DNA of 40,269 nt from Penium margaritaceum (taxonomy: Eukaryota > Streptophyta > Zygnematophyceae > Desmidiales > Peniaceae): NCBI GenBank assembly GCA_023375785.1, contig SZWC01004858.1, positions 109,409 through 149,677 of the forward strand, in the 5' to 3' direction. The notes under the pieces were generated by a model. That model saw nothing but the letters and a program-made list of their open reading frames with translations. It ran no database searches and was not told the origin of the DNA. Shown here in pieces: positions 20,427-31,969 of the stretch (the stretch's first letter is position 1; every line of letters starts with the position of its first letter). A program made the translations under genes and the position numbers.

Positions 20427-21675
20427 GCCAAAGTGTGAAGCTCTAGTGCCAAAGTGTGACGCTCTAGTGCCAAAGTGTGAAGCTCTAGAGCCAAAGTGTG
20501 ACACTCTAGTGCCTGAGTGTGACGCTCTAGTGCCAAAGTGTGACGCTCTAGTGCCAAAGTGTGTCGCTCCACTTCCACAGTGTGATGCTCTAGTGCCAAA
20601 TTGTGATGCTCTAGTGCCAAAGTGTAAAGCTATAGTACCAAAGTGTGATGCTTTAGTGCCAAAGTGGGAAGCTCTAGTGCCAAATTGTGATGCTGTAGTG
20701 CCAAAGTGTGACGCTCTTGTGCTAAAGTGTGACACTCTAGTGCCAAAGTGTGAAGCTCTAGTGCCAAAGTGTGGCGCTCTAGTGCCGTAGTGTGATGCTC
20801 TAGTGCTAAAGTGTGACGCTCTAGTGCCAAAGGTGTGACGCTCTAGTGCCAACGTGTGATCTTCTAGTGCCAAAGTGTGACACTCTAGTGCCAAAGTGTG
20901 ACGTTCTATTGCCAAAGTGGGACGCTCTAGTGCCAAAGTGTGGAGCTGTAGTGCCAAAGTGTGACGCTCTAGTGCCAAAGTGTGACGCTCTAGTGCCAAA
21001 GTGTGACGCTCTAGTGCCAAAGTGTGACGCTCTAGTGCCAAAGTGTGACGCTCTAGTGCCAAAGTGTGACGCTCTAGTGCCAAATTGTGACGCTCTATTG
21101 CCAAAGTGTGACACCCTAGTACCAATGTGTGAAGCTCTAGAGCCAAAGTGTGACGCTCTAGTGCCAAAGTGTGACGTACGAGTCCCAAAGTGGGACGCTC
21201 TACTGCCAAAATGTGATACTCTAGTGGCAAAGTGTGATGCTCTAGTGCCAGCATGTGTCGCTCTAGTGCCGATGCGTGGAGCTCTAGTACCAAAGTGTGA
21301 AGCTCTAATGCTAAAGTGTGATTCTCTACTGCTAAAGTGTGACGCTCTAGTGCCAAAGTGTGACGCTCTAGTGCCAAAGTGTGACGCTCTAGTGCCAAAT
21401 TGTGGAGCTCCAGTGCCAAAGTGTGAAGCTCTTGTGCAAAAGTGTGAAGCTCCAGTGCCAAAGTGTGGCGCTGTAGTGCCAAAGTGAGTCGTTCTAGTGC
21501 CAAAGTGTGATGCTCAAGTGCCAATGTGTGAAGCTCTAGTGCCAAAGTGTGACGGTCTAGTGTCAAAGTGTGATGCACTAGTGCCGAAGTGTGACGCTTT
21601 AGTGCCAAAGTGTGACGCTCTACTGCCAAAGTGTGACGCTCTAGTGCCCAAGTGTGACGCTGTAGTGCCAAAGTG

Positions 21676-22368
21676 AGACGTTCTAGTGCCAAAGTGTGAT
21701 GCTCTAGTGCCAATGTGTGAAGCTCTAGTGCCAAAGTGTGACGGTCTAGTGCCAAAGTGTGATGCACTAGTGCCGAAGTGTGACGCTCTAGTGCCAAAGT
21801 ATGACGCTCTAGTGCCAATGTGTGACGCTCTAGTGCCAGAGTGTGACGCTCTAGTACCAAAGTGTGACGCTCTAGTGCCCAAGTGTGACGCTGTAGTGCC
21901 AAAGTGAGACGTTCTAGTGCCAAAGTGTGATGCTCTAGTGCCAATGTGTGAAGCTCTAGTGCCAAAGTGTGACGGTCTAGTGCCAAAGTGTGATGCACTA
22001 GTGCCGAAGTGTGACGCTCTAGTGCCAAAGTATGACGCTCTAGTGCCAATGTGTGACGCTCTAGTGCCAGAGTGTGACGCTCTAGTACCAAAGTGTGACG
22101 CTCTAGTGCCCAAGTGTGACGCTGTAGTGCCAAAGTGAGACGTTCTAGTGCCAAAGTGTGATGCTCTAGTGCCAATGTGTGAAGCTCTAGTGCCAAAGTG
22201 TGACGGTCTAGTGCCAAAGTGTGATGCACTAGTGCCGAAGTGTGACGCTCTAGTGCCAAAGTATGACGCTCTAGTGCCAATGTGTGACGCTCTAGTGCCA
22301 GAGTGTGACGCTCTAGTACCAAAGTGTGACGCTCTAGTGCCCAAGTGTGACGCTGTAGTGCCAAAGTG
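21676..22368 (+). repeat. 231-bp higher-order repeat (3 x 11 units)
   Basis: Three near-identical 231-bp blocks, each of eleven 21-bp units, start near 21676, 21907 and 22138 (GACGTTCTAGTGCC). A diverged 189-bp (nine-unit) relative precedes at about 21487 and a partial one follows to about 22510. This is local amplification by unequal exchange. Confidence 0.88.
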
Positions 22369-23688
22369 AGACGCTCTAGTGCCAAAGTGTGAAGCTCTAG
22401 TGCCAAAGTGTGATGCTCTAGTGACAAAGCGTGACGCTCTAGTGCCAATGTATGACGCTCTAGTGCGAATGTGTGACGCTCTAGTGCCAGAGTGTGACGC
22501 TCTAGTACCAAAGTGTGAAGCTATAATACCAAAGTGTGAATATCTAATGCCAAAGTGTGACACTCTACTATCAGAGTGTGACGCTCTAGTGCCAATATGT
22601 GGAGCTCTAGTACCAAAGTATGACGCTCTAGTGCCAAAGTGTGACGCTCTAGTGCCAAAATGTGACGCTCTAGTGCCAACGTGTGGAGCTATAGAGCCAA
22701 AGTGTGATGCTCTAGTTCCAAAATGTGACGCTCTAGTGCCAACATGTGACGCTCAATTGCCAAAGTGTGGAGCTCTAGTGCCAATGTGTGACGCTCTAGT
22801 GCCAAGGTGTGATGCTCTAGTGCCAAAGTGTGACGCTATTGTGGCAAAGTGCGACGCTCTAGTGCCAAAGTGTGTTGCTCTAGTTCCATAGCGTGACACT
22901 CTAGTGCCAAAGTGTGAAGCTCAAGTACCAAAGGGTGATGCTTTAGTGTCAATCTGTGAAGCTCTAGTGCCAAAGAATGACGCTCTAGTGCCAACGTGTG
23001 ACGCTCTAGTGCCAAAGTGTGACGCTCTAGTGCCAAAGTGGGAAACTATAGTGCCAAAGCGTGGCGCTCTAGTGCCATAGTGTGACGCACTAGTGCCAAC
23101 GTGTGAAGCTGTAGTGCCAAAGTCTGAAGCTCTAGTACCAAAGTGTGATGCTCTAGTGCCAAAGTGTGAAGCTCTAGTGCCAAAGTGTGACACTCTAGTG
23201 CAAGAGTGTGATGCTCTAGTGCCAAAATGTGGAGCTCTAGTACCAAAGTGTGACGCTCTAGTGCCAAAGTGTGACGATCTAGTGGCAAAGTGTCACGCTC
23301 TAGTGACAAAGTGTGACGCTCTAGTGCCAAAGTGTGACGCTCTAGTGCCAAAGTGTGTCGCTCAAGTTCCATAGTGTGATGCTCTAGTGCCAAAGTGTGA
23401 TGCTCTAGTGCCAAAGTGTGAAGCTATAGTACCAAAGTGTGATGCTTTAGTGCCAAAGTGTGAAGCTCTTTTGCCAAAGTGTGATGCTCTAGTGCCAAAG
23501 TGTGACGCTCTAGTGCCAAAGTGTGACGCTCTAGTGCCAAGGTGTGAGGCTCTAGTGCCAACGTGTGACGCTCTAGTGCCAAAGTGTGGCGCTCTAGTGC
23601 CAAAGTGTGAGGCTCTAGTGCCAAAGTGTGACGCTCTACTGCCAAAGTGTGATGCTCTAGTACTAAATTGTGACGCTCTAGTGCCAAA

Positions 23689-24318
23689 GTATGAAGCTCT
23701 AGTCTCCAAGTGTGACGCTCTAGTGCCAGAGTGTGGAGCTCTAGTGCCAAGGTGTGATGCTCTAGTGCCAAACTGTGAAGCTCTAGTGCCAAAGTGCGAC
23801 GCTCTAGTGCCAAAGTATGAAGCTCTAGTCTCCAAGTGTGACGCTCTAGTGCCAGAGTGTGGAGCTCTAGTGCCAAGGTGTGATGCTCTAGTGCCAAACT
23901 GTGAAGCTCTAGTGCCAAAGTGCGACGCTCTAGTGCCAAAGTATGAAGCTCTAGTCTCCAAGTGTGACGCTCTAGTGCCAGAGTGTGGAGCTCTAGTGCC
24001 AAGGTGTGATGCTCTAGTGCCAAACTGTGAAGCTCTAGTGCCAAAGTGCGACGCTCTAGTGCCAAAGTATGAAGCTCTAGTCTCCAAGTGTGACGCTCTA
24101 GTGCCAGAGTGTGGAGCTCTAGTGCCAAGGTGTGATGCTCTAGTGCCAAACTGTGAAGCTCTAGTGCCAAAGTGCGACGCTCTAGTGCCAAAGTATGAAG
24201 CTCTAGTCTCCAAGTGTGACGCTCTAGTGCCAGAGTGTGGAGCTCTAGTGCCAAGGTGTGATGCTCTAGTGCCAAACTGTGAAGCTCTAGTGCCAAAGTG
24301 CGACGCTCTAGTGCCAAA
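23689..24318 (+). repeat. 126-bp higher-order repeat (5 x 6 units)
   Basis: Blocks start at GTATGAAGCTCTAGTCTCC at 23689, 23815, 23941, 24067 and 24193, exactly 126 bp apart, with a partial sixth at 24319. They look identical to each other by eye, so this is the youngest amplification in the array. Confidence 0.92.
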
Positions 24319-24814
24319 GTATGAAGCTCTAGTCTCCAAGTGTGACGCTCTAGTGCCAAAGTGTGACGCTCTAGTGCCAAAGTGTGACGCTCTAGTGCCA
24401 AAGTGTGGAGCTCTAGTGCCAAAGTGTGACGCTCTAGTGCCAACGTGGGAAGTTCTAGTGCCAAAGCGTGGCTCTAGTGCCAATGGGTGACGCACTAGTG
24501 CCAACGTATGAAGCTGCAGTGCCAATGTGTGAATATATTGTGCCAAAGTGTAACGCTCTAGTGCCAAAGTGTGACGCTCTAGAACCAAAGTGTGAAACTC
24601 TAGTACTCAAGTGTGACGCTCTAGTGCCACAGTGTGATGCTCTAGTGCCAAACTGTGAAGCTCTAGTGCCAAAGTGTGATGCTCTAATGCCAAAGTGTGA
24701 TGCTCTAGTGACAAAGTGTGACTCTCTAGTGCCAAAGTGAGAAACTATAGTGCCAAAGCGTGATGCTTTAGTGCCAGAGTGTGAGGCACTAGTGCCCACG
24801 TGTGAAGCTTTAGT

Positions 24815-25515
24815 TGATACCCCCAATTTTGCCGCGTCCCTGATCTTTCCGCGGACGGCAACTCTCCGCGGACCTTCGCGGATGACTTACTTCACTATCA
24901 CAAGTTGACTGAGTGATTAGCAAGATGCAATCGTCGCCCCTGGGCTGGATACTACTCCGCGGACCAAAAGTTTGGGACTGTTGCGTCTACACCCCATGGG
25001 AAGTGGCACTCCGCGAGCTACTGAGATGCGGCAACCCACAATAGGAGATCCCCGACTATCAGCTATTACGCGGACCACAGTTCTACACTTCTGCGCAAGC
25101 ACCTCACCGATGAGTGACGCTCCGTGTTCCGCTTCTTCCCACACGGGAGTCCACCACCTCGTGGCGTCCGACTCCTCTCCGCGGAACCCCGTTCCGCGGA
25201 CGTGTGCAAGCAAGGGACACCGCCGGCAGCCCACCTCACTCGGACTTTTGGTTCTTTACGCACCAATTCCCATAGTCCGCGGACCGGACTCCGAGAGTGG
25301 CTGAGGGCAAGAGGGCACTGTGCGGAGCACAAGAATGAGAGTAGGCCAATGACTTTGATAAAGCTGATTGCGGAGTACATGGAATACTCTGGAAGGCAAG
25401 CAAGTCTGAGTTGCACTTTTCCTACTGCTATTGCCGCCCCTTTTCTACTCGGGACTCCGCGCGGCGTGTCTACACGCCGACGGTCTCATCCTTCTCACAT
25501 CCTCCTACTCCTTCT
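24815..25515 (-). repeat. Truncated 3' LTR of copy B
   Basis: Begins TGATACCCCC after minisatellite, matching the first 700 bp of the other LTRs, then breaks off. Relative to copy A, sequence equivalent to about 1137-2838 is missing, including the LTR right end, the polypurine tract and five zinc-finger modules. Confidence 0.9.
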
Positions 25516-25530
25516 CACATCCTCCTACTC
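25491..25530 (+). repeat. 20-bp tandem duplication at the deletion junction
   Basis: CTTCTCACATCCTCCTACTC occurs twice in direct succession (25491-25510, 25511-25530). Full LTRs have it once, in slightly different form. It sits exactly at the LTR/zinc-finger fusion and looks like filler made during repair. Confidence 0.8.
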
Positions 25531-25540
25531 CCCCGAAGCT

Positions 25541-25792
25541 TGGGCCGGCTCCGCCGCTGGAGCCTGGGCCGGCTCCGCCGCCTCCTTCCTTTTTCTGCTT
25601 CGCTTCCTCCCCTTGGTCTTCACTCATGCACCGCAGACAGGTGCGGTTCCAACCAATGCAGCTCTTGGCCAACCCCTGGTGCACGGGCTGGCCGCAGACG
25701 CGGCAGACGACCTTCAAGAGCTTTTCCTCGGGCAGGTTTTCTCCACAGACGGCGCAGGGCCTTGTGTAGGCAGCCAGGGCGCGGGGGCTCAT
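25541..25792 (-). pseudogene. Zinc-finger ORF remnant of copy B (first module only)
   Basis: The ATG at 25792 opens MSPRALAAY, and module 1 is intact (CAVCGENLPEEKLLKV, CRVCGQPVHQGL, then CLRC). The frame then runs into Gly-rich sequence and the deletion junction. The other five modules are gone. 25793-25984 is the Gln-rich end of the integrase frame plus a short leader. Confidence 0.8.
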
Positions 25793-25984
25793 GGAGACAT
25801 TCTTCCGTGAGGCATCGGTGACTCATTGTGGTGTCATTTCTCCACTGCCCGTCTGTTGTGATCTTGACTGCTACTGCCCTAGTTGCTCCTGTTGTTCCTG
25901 TGGTCCCTGTTGCTCCTGCTGCTGCTGCTGCTCGAGCGCCATGCGTCTTTCTTCTGCGGAGACCTCCTGCACGTCAGAGCCGTT

Positions 25985-28660
25985 CGTTAGTTCCTCCGGA
26001 GGTTCCTGACTCCACACTTCCTCCTACTCCGACACCTGGGTCTCGCACTGCTCCAACACCTCCTCCGGGCGCCATCCCCTTGATCCCGTGCGCGCCTCCA
26101 GCGGAGGGAGTTCTCCACCTGTGCCGGGTATGTGCGTCTGCCAGGCCGGGGGTAGCAAAACAAACTCTGTTGCAGGGTAGCCCCACTCACTGAACCCATC
26201 TGGCCCTTCCAGCCACACTCGTCCCGCGTCCACTACGGCCACGCGATACACCTGCCGCGCCACTTCTGGTTCACGCCCTGCGCCGGGGAAGGGGCGGAGG
26301 TACACCAGGTTTCCTTCCTCAATCGCCTCGTGGTTGAGGCGTCGGTTGGCAACATCACATCCGCGCCAGGCTAAGACCGAGGCTCTGAGGCATGCCTCTG
26401 CCCTCACCGCAGCGGTTTTCTGGCATCGCAACCGATACCACTCCCGCACTTCCTTGTCAATTGCCAACTCCCGCTCCTTCTATGAGCCCCCTTCTGGTTG
26501 CTGCTCGGGGTCCAGTGGCAGCTGTAGTGGGGGCTGCGGCATGCCAAGTGCTGTGCACGGAGGCTGCCCAAAGAGAAGGGCATGGGGCGAGAATGTGGTT
26601 GTGCGGCTAGGGGTGATTTTGATGAAGTGAGCGGTCTTCTTAAGGGTCTCCCCCCAGTCTGTGGCCTCCGCGGTGGCCACTGCCCAATCCAGGATCTCGT
26701 GTAGCCGCTCGACCTGGCCTTGGGATTGGGGTCGGCATCGTCTAGAATGCACATGCTGCACTCCCCACTCCGCGAGCTCTTCGCGGAATGCTCCTGCAAA
26801 TTCAGTGCCGTTGTCACTGTGCACCACGCGACATCCTCCGAACTTGTAGAACGCCTCTTCTCTGATGAAGCGTGCCGCACGCTCCGAGGATTTGTCGGGA
26901 ACGGCCCGGACCCACATGTATTTGGTGAAATGACCCACCGCTGCAATCCAGTACCGCTCTCCTTGGGCGCGGCGAGGGCGAGGTCCGTGGAAGTCAATGA
27001 TGATACGATCCAACGGCTCACCGATGGAGGAGGGTAAGAAGAGCGGCATGTCCCGTGGTGTTATCTTACGGTGGCGTTCACATGGAGCACAGTGTTGCAC
27101 CACATCTTTCACCATTGCCAGGAGGCTTGGTATGCGCAGGATGGGGGTGAGACGCTCCTTGAGTGCCTGGACGCCAGTATGGTGGTGTTGTTGGTATGCT
27201 TCGACCACTGCGCGTTGCAAAGTGGGTGGGGGCACCCATAGGACCTGTGGCTTAGTCCGCCACAGACGGCAACCTTCCCACGCGTACTGTTCGCAGGTAT
27301 GGGCGAGATCGTCCTTCTTCCTCCTGTCATATTCTACCCCCATCCGCGCCCCCAGGTCCTTGTACACCTTGTCCGCCTCCTCCTTCTGCTGTTCCTTGGT
27401 TGTGGCGCAGAGTAGGATGTGCGCGTCTTGCCAGATCCTCCAGTCTTGCGTCTCGGCGGGCTTCTCCTTCACCACTTTTCCCGCGAAGGCTTCTCCCTTC
27501 TTCTTCTTCTTCTCCTTTTCCAGCGCCGGCAGCCCCTGGGCCCGCCTCGCGTCTTGTTCCTCCTTCATCGTCTGCAGACGCCGTTGGTTTTTCTCATCAT
27601 AGACGGGGGGCTCCCTATCCCAGCTGTCCAGGGCGGGAAAGATGCACAGGATCCCTACCGCGCGGAGTTCCCCTTCATCCCATTGGCTTCGCAGCGTTGT
27701 TTTGGGCACTGCTCCATGCCGTCGGCCTCGTGCTCCGCAACCCTCACCTGCCTCTGGTTCTGCCTTCTGTTCCGATGCTGCCTCGGGGAGTCGCAGCAGG
27801 CCTCGACCCTTCATGATGGGCTGGTCCTCGTCAGGTGATGGTGACTCGCTGAGTTCGGAGATCACCACCCCACCTGCCTTCCGCTTTACCGCTGTCACCG
27901 CGGCACCTTCTTCAATCCCTTGCTTGTGTTGTGGTGTAGCGCCCGCGCTCCCCAGGAGGGGTTGAAGTTGAGCCGGGACCGATCCGGCCGGCAATGGTAC
28001 GTTGCGGGATTCCTCCAGGAGCAGCTCCATTGCTCGGGCGACGCTCCGCTGAACCTGCGCGAGCTGTTCCATGTTGACAGGTTGATCGGTTCCCTGGGTG
28101 GGGCGGGCTTGTTTGCTGCGCTTGGCGGGGGTGATGGTGGTGGAGCTGTCCTCAATGGTCCGCTTCCCTTTTTCCTTGCGGTGGGATGTTGGCGTGGTCT
28201 CCGTGGACGGCGTCTGCTTCTTCGCAGCGATGTCTCTTTGTGGCTCTCCCTCTCGGCTGATTGATGCCGCGTGAAGTTGAACTGCCTTCCCCCGGGAAGT
28301 CGCGGACGCTGTATCTCTTCTGGCCGCACGCTGGAGTTTGGCCCTCCTGTCAAGCAGAGCCGGGGACAGAATCAGTTGTGGGGTGTTCATCCGCGCTCCT
28401 TCTCTGGCCGCTGCCGCCTTGGCGTACACGAGCACGTCTTGTACTCGACCCCCGCCTTTCCTTTGTGCCTCTTCCTGTTGCTCTGCTGCCTGTGCCTCCG
28501 CTGCTTGTTTTGCAGCGGTCACCGCCTCCCCCGCGTCTGCTGCCTCTGCCTCCGGAGCGGTATTTGTCTCTTGTCTTGTTAGGTCTTCCACTCCTGCGTC
28601 GCGTTCCGCAGCCGCAACTATCGCTTCTACCACAGCTTCTACCTCTTGCGCCGCCCTCTA
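25985..28660 (-). pseudogene. pol: Integrase of copy B with its Lys-rich upstream segment
   Basis: A continuous frame of about 725 codons (28657 to 26483) includes a Lys/Arg-rich region, the zinc-binding motif (HHHTG, HCAPCERH) and a full DDE core: IIIDFHGP, HSDNGTEF, QGQVERLHEI with Glu at 26708-26710. TAG codons at 26480-26482 (GAG in copy A) and 26024-26026 (CAG in copy A) cut off the GPY/F-like tail, which is otherwise present (EEGNLVYLRPF). A TAG at 28658-28660 closes the 5' side. It is the best integrase in the window, but still not a full gene. Confidence 0.9.
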
Positions 28661-30290
28661 CTCCGCTGCAGCTTCTTCCTTCCGCCTCCGTTCTTCCGCC
28701 ATCTCCTGCCAAAGTGCACGTAGTCGCTCCCTCATGCGTGTGAGCTCGGAGGAGTCGCGGAGATACTCTTGCGCCTCTTCAGTTTCACTATGGGTGCGGT
28801 TCTTTTCCTCGCAACACACGTTGACTACTTCACGGGCCCAGTGACGTACTGCCTCTTCTGTTAGTGGTGTGCGAGTTCCCTGAAGGGATTTCTATAACCC
28901 TTCCGCTACCTCGTTCACGGCCCGCTGGCGCGTGGCGTTGTCTGGAGTCAGCTGCCAGGCGCTGGCGATGGCGGTGAACCAATGCTCATGATGCTGCTCT
29001 GCCCCGGAGATGGCTGCCAGCTCTGCTGCTGTGTACTGCAGTCCCCACATGCGGGAGGTGAGCCCGAATAGGTAGCCCCACCTCCAGAGTTCCGCTGTTG
29101 CCTTGCGGTCCGGTACTTCCATTGTTCCCGCCGGCATGCGCGCGGCGTGGTATTTCGTGAGTGCCCGGGCACGCTCCTGGAGTAGATGCACATAGCGGCG
29201 TGTGGGATCCGCGGTCTGGTCACGGCGGACCAGGAGCCACCATTCGCGGGCAGCATCCACATTATGGTCAGGTTGTACCGTGTCCAGGAGCGTTGCCACT
29301 CCCGCCATGGCCTGCGCAGGACGAAGGTTGAGGAGGTCACGGAGCACCAAAAGGAGACGCTCGGCCTCTGCCGTTTCCAGATACTGTACCTGTCGTGCTC
29401 GCGGCCCCAAGGCAAGGGCGGTCTTAGCCGCTCCCTTCAGTGCCACCTGCCAGGCGGGGTTGAAGAAGGTGTCCCCCAAGCTTGCGCGGACTGCCTCCGG
29501 GAGCTCGTCGAGTAGGTGGATGATCACACTGCTCACCACGTCCAGCACATAATCAGTCTTAGGATGATCTCCACTGTCCCCAGAGCTTTCCTCCAGACGT
29601 GTCTGCGCGCCCTCCATGATTGTGCCGGCGCTGAGCAAGGGGCGTAGGGTTCCACGTGAGGCCGGTGGAGAGGAGGAGTGCGCGGTTGGTGCAGATGGGC
29701 CGGACGGTGGCGGTGCTCCCGCAACTGTTATCACCACCGGGGATGCAGNACGTGTCTGCGCGCCCTCCATGATTGTGCCGGCGCTGAGCAAGGGGCGTAG
29801 GGTTCCACGTGAGGCCGGTGGGGATGAGGAGTGCGCGGTTGGTGCAGATGGGCCGGACGGTGGCGGTGCTCCCGCAACTGTTATCACCACCGGGGATGCG
29901 GCAGGGCCAGATGGAGGCATACTGGGTGACGCTGCCGCTGTTGCTGCGGTAAGGATTGGTGCCGGGGGTGCCCTAGGAGATGATGCCACGTTTGGTGCCG
30001 CAGAATGGCCCGGTGCTGGAAGACCTCCGGGTAATGTTGCTGCTTCGAATGCCGCTGAGGCTTCCGGTGCCGCGGGGGGGCCCGGTGCCGGCAAGGCTTC
30101 AGATGTCGCCGCCCCTGCTGTGACCGTAGGAGTTGGGGCCGGATGGGCTCCAGGTGATGTTACCGCTGCCGCGGACGGGCCTGATGCTGGAGGTGCTCCT
30201 GGGGTTGCACCCGATGCTGCTACCGCTGGTGACGCGGATCGTCTTGCACTAGTTGTAACACGGCCCGTGGAATGTCGTCAAAAGGTCCGT
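28661..30290 (-). pseudogene. Unrecognised N-terminal region of the integrase polyprotein, copy B
   Basis: Same Ala/Pro-rich, helix-rich and coiled-coil order as copy A, in the same frame as integrase. TAG at 28892-28894 (TGG in copy A) and TGA near 30279 break it. Part of the Ala/Pro-rich segment is duplicated across the N at 29749, so its apparent length is inflated by about 150 bp. Copy B lacks the 1-bp deletion that breaks this region in copy A. Confidence 0.65.
29597..29901. other. Contig join with duplicated flank (N at 29749)
   Basis: 29597-29748 is repeated as 29750-29901 with a few differences. Copy A has this sequence once. It is best read as two overlapping contig ends placed side by side. 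Confidence 0.85.
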
Positions 30291-30494
30291 CTCGTGGCAC
30301 GCTCACCCCCCCCCCCGGTTCGAGGGCGTGGACCCCGTGCCAGAAGGGCGAGCCATTGCAGATGCTGTGCCGCGGTTGTTGCTGTAATTGCGAGTAACAC
30401 GACGGGTGAACTGGGTGCCAGAAGCGGGCGGCGTGAGGACCATAGGAGAAAGGACGGAGAGTGGTCAAGCCGAAGTGAAGAGCGGGGTGAACGA

Positions 30495-31969
30495 TCAAAT
30501 ACCGGCTGCAAAAATGAGACTGAGAATGCCCGCACTGAGCAATATATTCGCCTGGCGCGGCGCGAGCAAGTCGGCCGCCAGGAGCATGTCATATGTGCGG
30601 ACGTCACACACCTGCACGGTGTGCGGTGCATGCACGTTGGCCACCTGGATAGGCAAGGCTTTGATTTGTCCGATGGGTGCATCGACGGCGCCGGTGGAGA
30701 TGGAGAAGCGGAGTCGAGTGGGTACGATGAGGTGATCGAGACACAGGGTGCGGGCCATCCGCAGCGCGATTGTAGTATGGGTGGCGCCGGTGTCCACGAT
30801 GGCCACGAACTTACGGCCACATACCCAGACATAACACCACGCCACGTGGGTTTCGGTCGGCGTTGGTGGACCGGTGGTTAGCGGTGCGGGGGTCCACGTG
30901 TATGATGCTTGGCAAGCATCCTCCCGGATGCGGGAGTGTGTTGTGACGATTGCATGGGCTACCATGCAGACACCTGTATCACGGATGAGGGTGCAAGAGA
31001 GGCGGATGCCGACGGGGAGAGGGAGGGGTTGTAGGAGGAAAAGAGCGCCTGCAGTTCTTCCGCATATGTGGAAGAATGGAGAAGGAAATCGACCGAGGAG
31101 AGGGGGTGCCGCGTGTCGAGAAGAGGGGAGGCAGTGGGTGGCGGGGTCATTGAAGAAGAAGCGATGGCCACCGGTGCGGTTGTGGGAGCCCGGCGGAATG
31201 ATGGTCGAGAGGGGCGAGAGGGAATGTGTGCTGCGACGTCCTCCAACGTCCAGCCGCGGATGTCAGGGTTGAAGCGGCGGGCAAGCTGAAGACCGGTAGC
31301 AGCGGGAGCAGGGAGGGTCTCCGCGGTGCCTAGCCATTCGGCAGGCTCCAGCTCGGATAGGAGTTGGTATGCGACCACGGATTCCTCCTCCGTGAACTCA
31401 CGAGCGACACCCTCCCACTGGAGCTTAGCATCCGCGGGTGCGGAGGCGTCTGTGCGGAGAGACTCTTGGAGGTTGTCCTGGGGGTCCGTGGGATGTGGCC
31501 AATCCGCGCGTGGGAGGCGACTAAGGGCATCCGCGTTGCGGTTAGCAAGCGTGGGCTGATACTTGATCTTCATATTGTAACCTTGCAAGAGGAGGGCCCA
31601 CTTGGCCAAGATGCCCTCGTGATTTTGCGTCGTGAGCAGCCATTGCAACGCCTTATGATCCGTCAGGACTGTGAAAGGCTTGCCATTCTTGATGTAGTCG
31701 CGGAAGTGTTGGAGGGCCCACAACACAGCCAAACACTCACCTTTCACTGGTGGGTAGTTTCGCTCACCATCAGTGAGGGCGCGGCTGGCATATGCAATCA
31801 CCCGCTGAATCGGTTCCTGGGCCGATTGTGACAGGACAGCACCAAGGCCTTCCCGCGACCAATCGGTTGTGATGGCGAAGGGAAGGTTGAAGTCAGGGAA
31901 CTCCAACATGGGCGCTGTAACCAAGCAGTGTTTGATTTCCGCCCAAGCAGCCGCACACTCCGGAGTCTA
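30495..31969 (-). pseudogene. pol: RNase H and second retropepsin, copy B
   Basis: RNase H residues are as in copy A (AITTDWSREG, KGECLAVLWAL, LTDHKALQW, NADALSR). A 1-bp deletion near 31015 shifts the frame before the second retropepsin, which is otherwise intact: CGRKFVAIVDTGATHTT, YDMLLAADLL. It ends at the same TGA as in copy A (30495-30497). The TAG before RNase H (31967-31969) is shared with copy A. Confidence 0.88.

Larger units (their letters stand above)
20427..24814 (+). repeat. 21-bp minisatellite, central block (about 209 units)
   Basis: Same consensus and orientation as the left block. It holds one 22-bp unit (GCCAAAGGTGTGACG) near 20831, which recurs at 40012 and so marks the paralogous right block. 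Two regions have higher-order periodicity. Long frames on both strands encode only heptapeptide repeats (ALVPKCD on plus; ALERHTL or GTRASHF on minus). I see nothing else in it. Confidence 0.97.

Noticed and set aside
20382-24588. Very long open frames (up to 709 codons) in the minisatellite on both strands
   Set aside because: The unit is 21 bp, so any stop-free unit gives open frames in several phases. The peptides are pure heptad repeats in different frames with no start context or domain.
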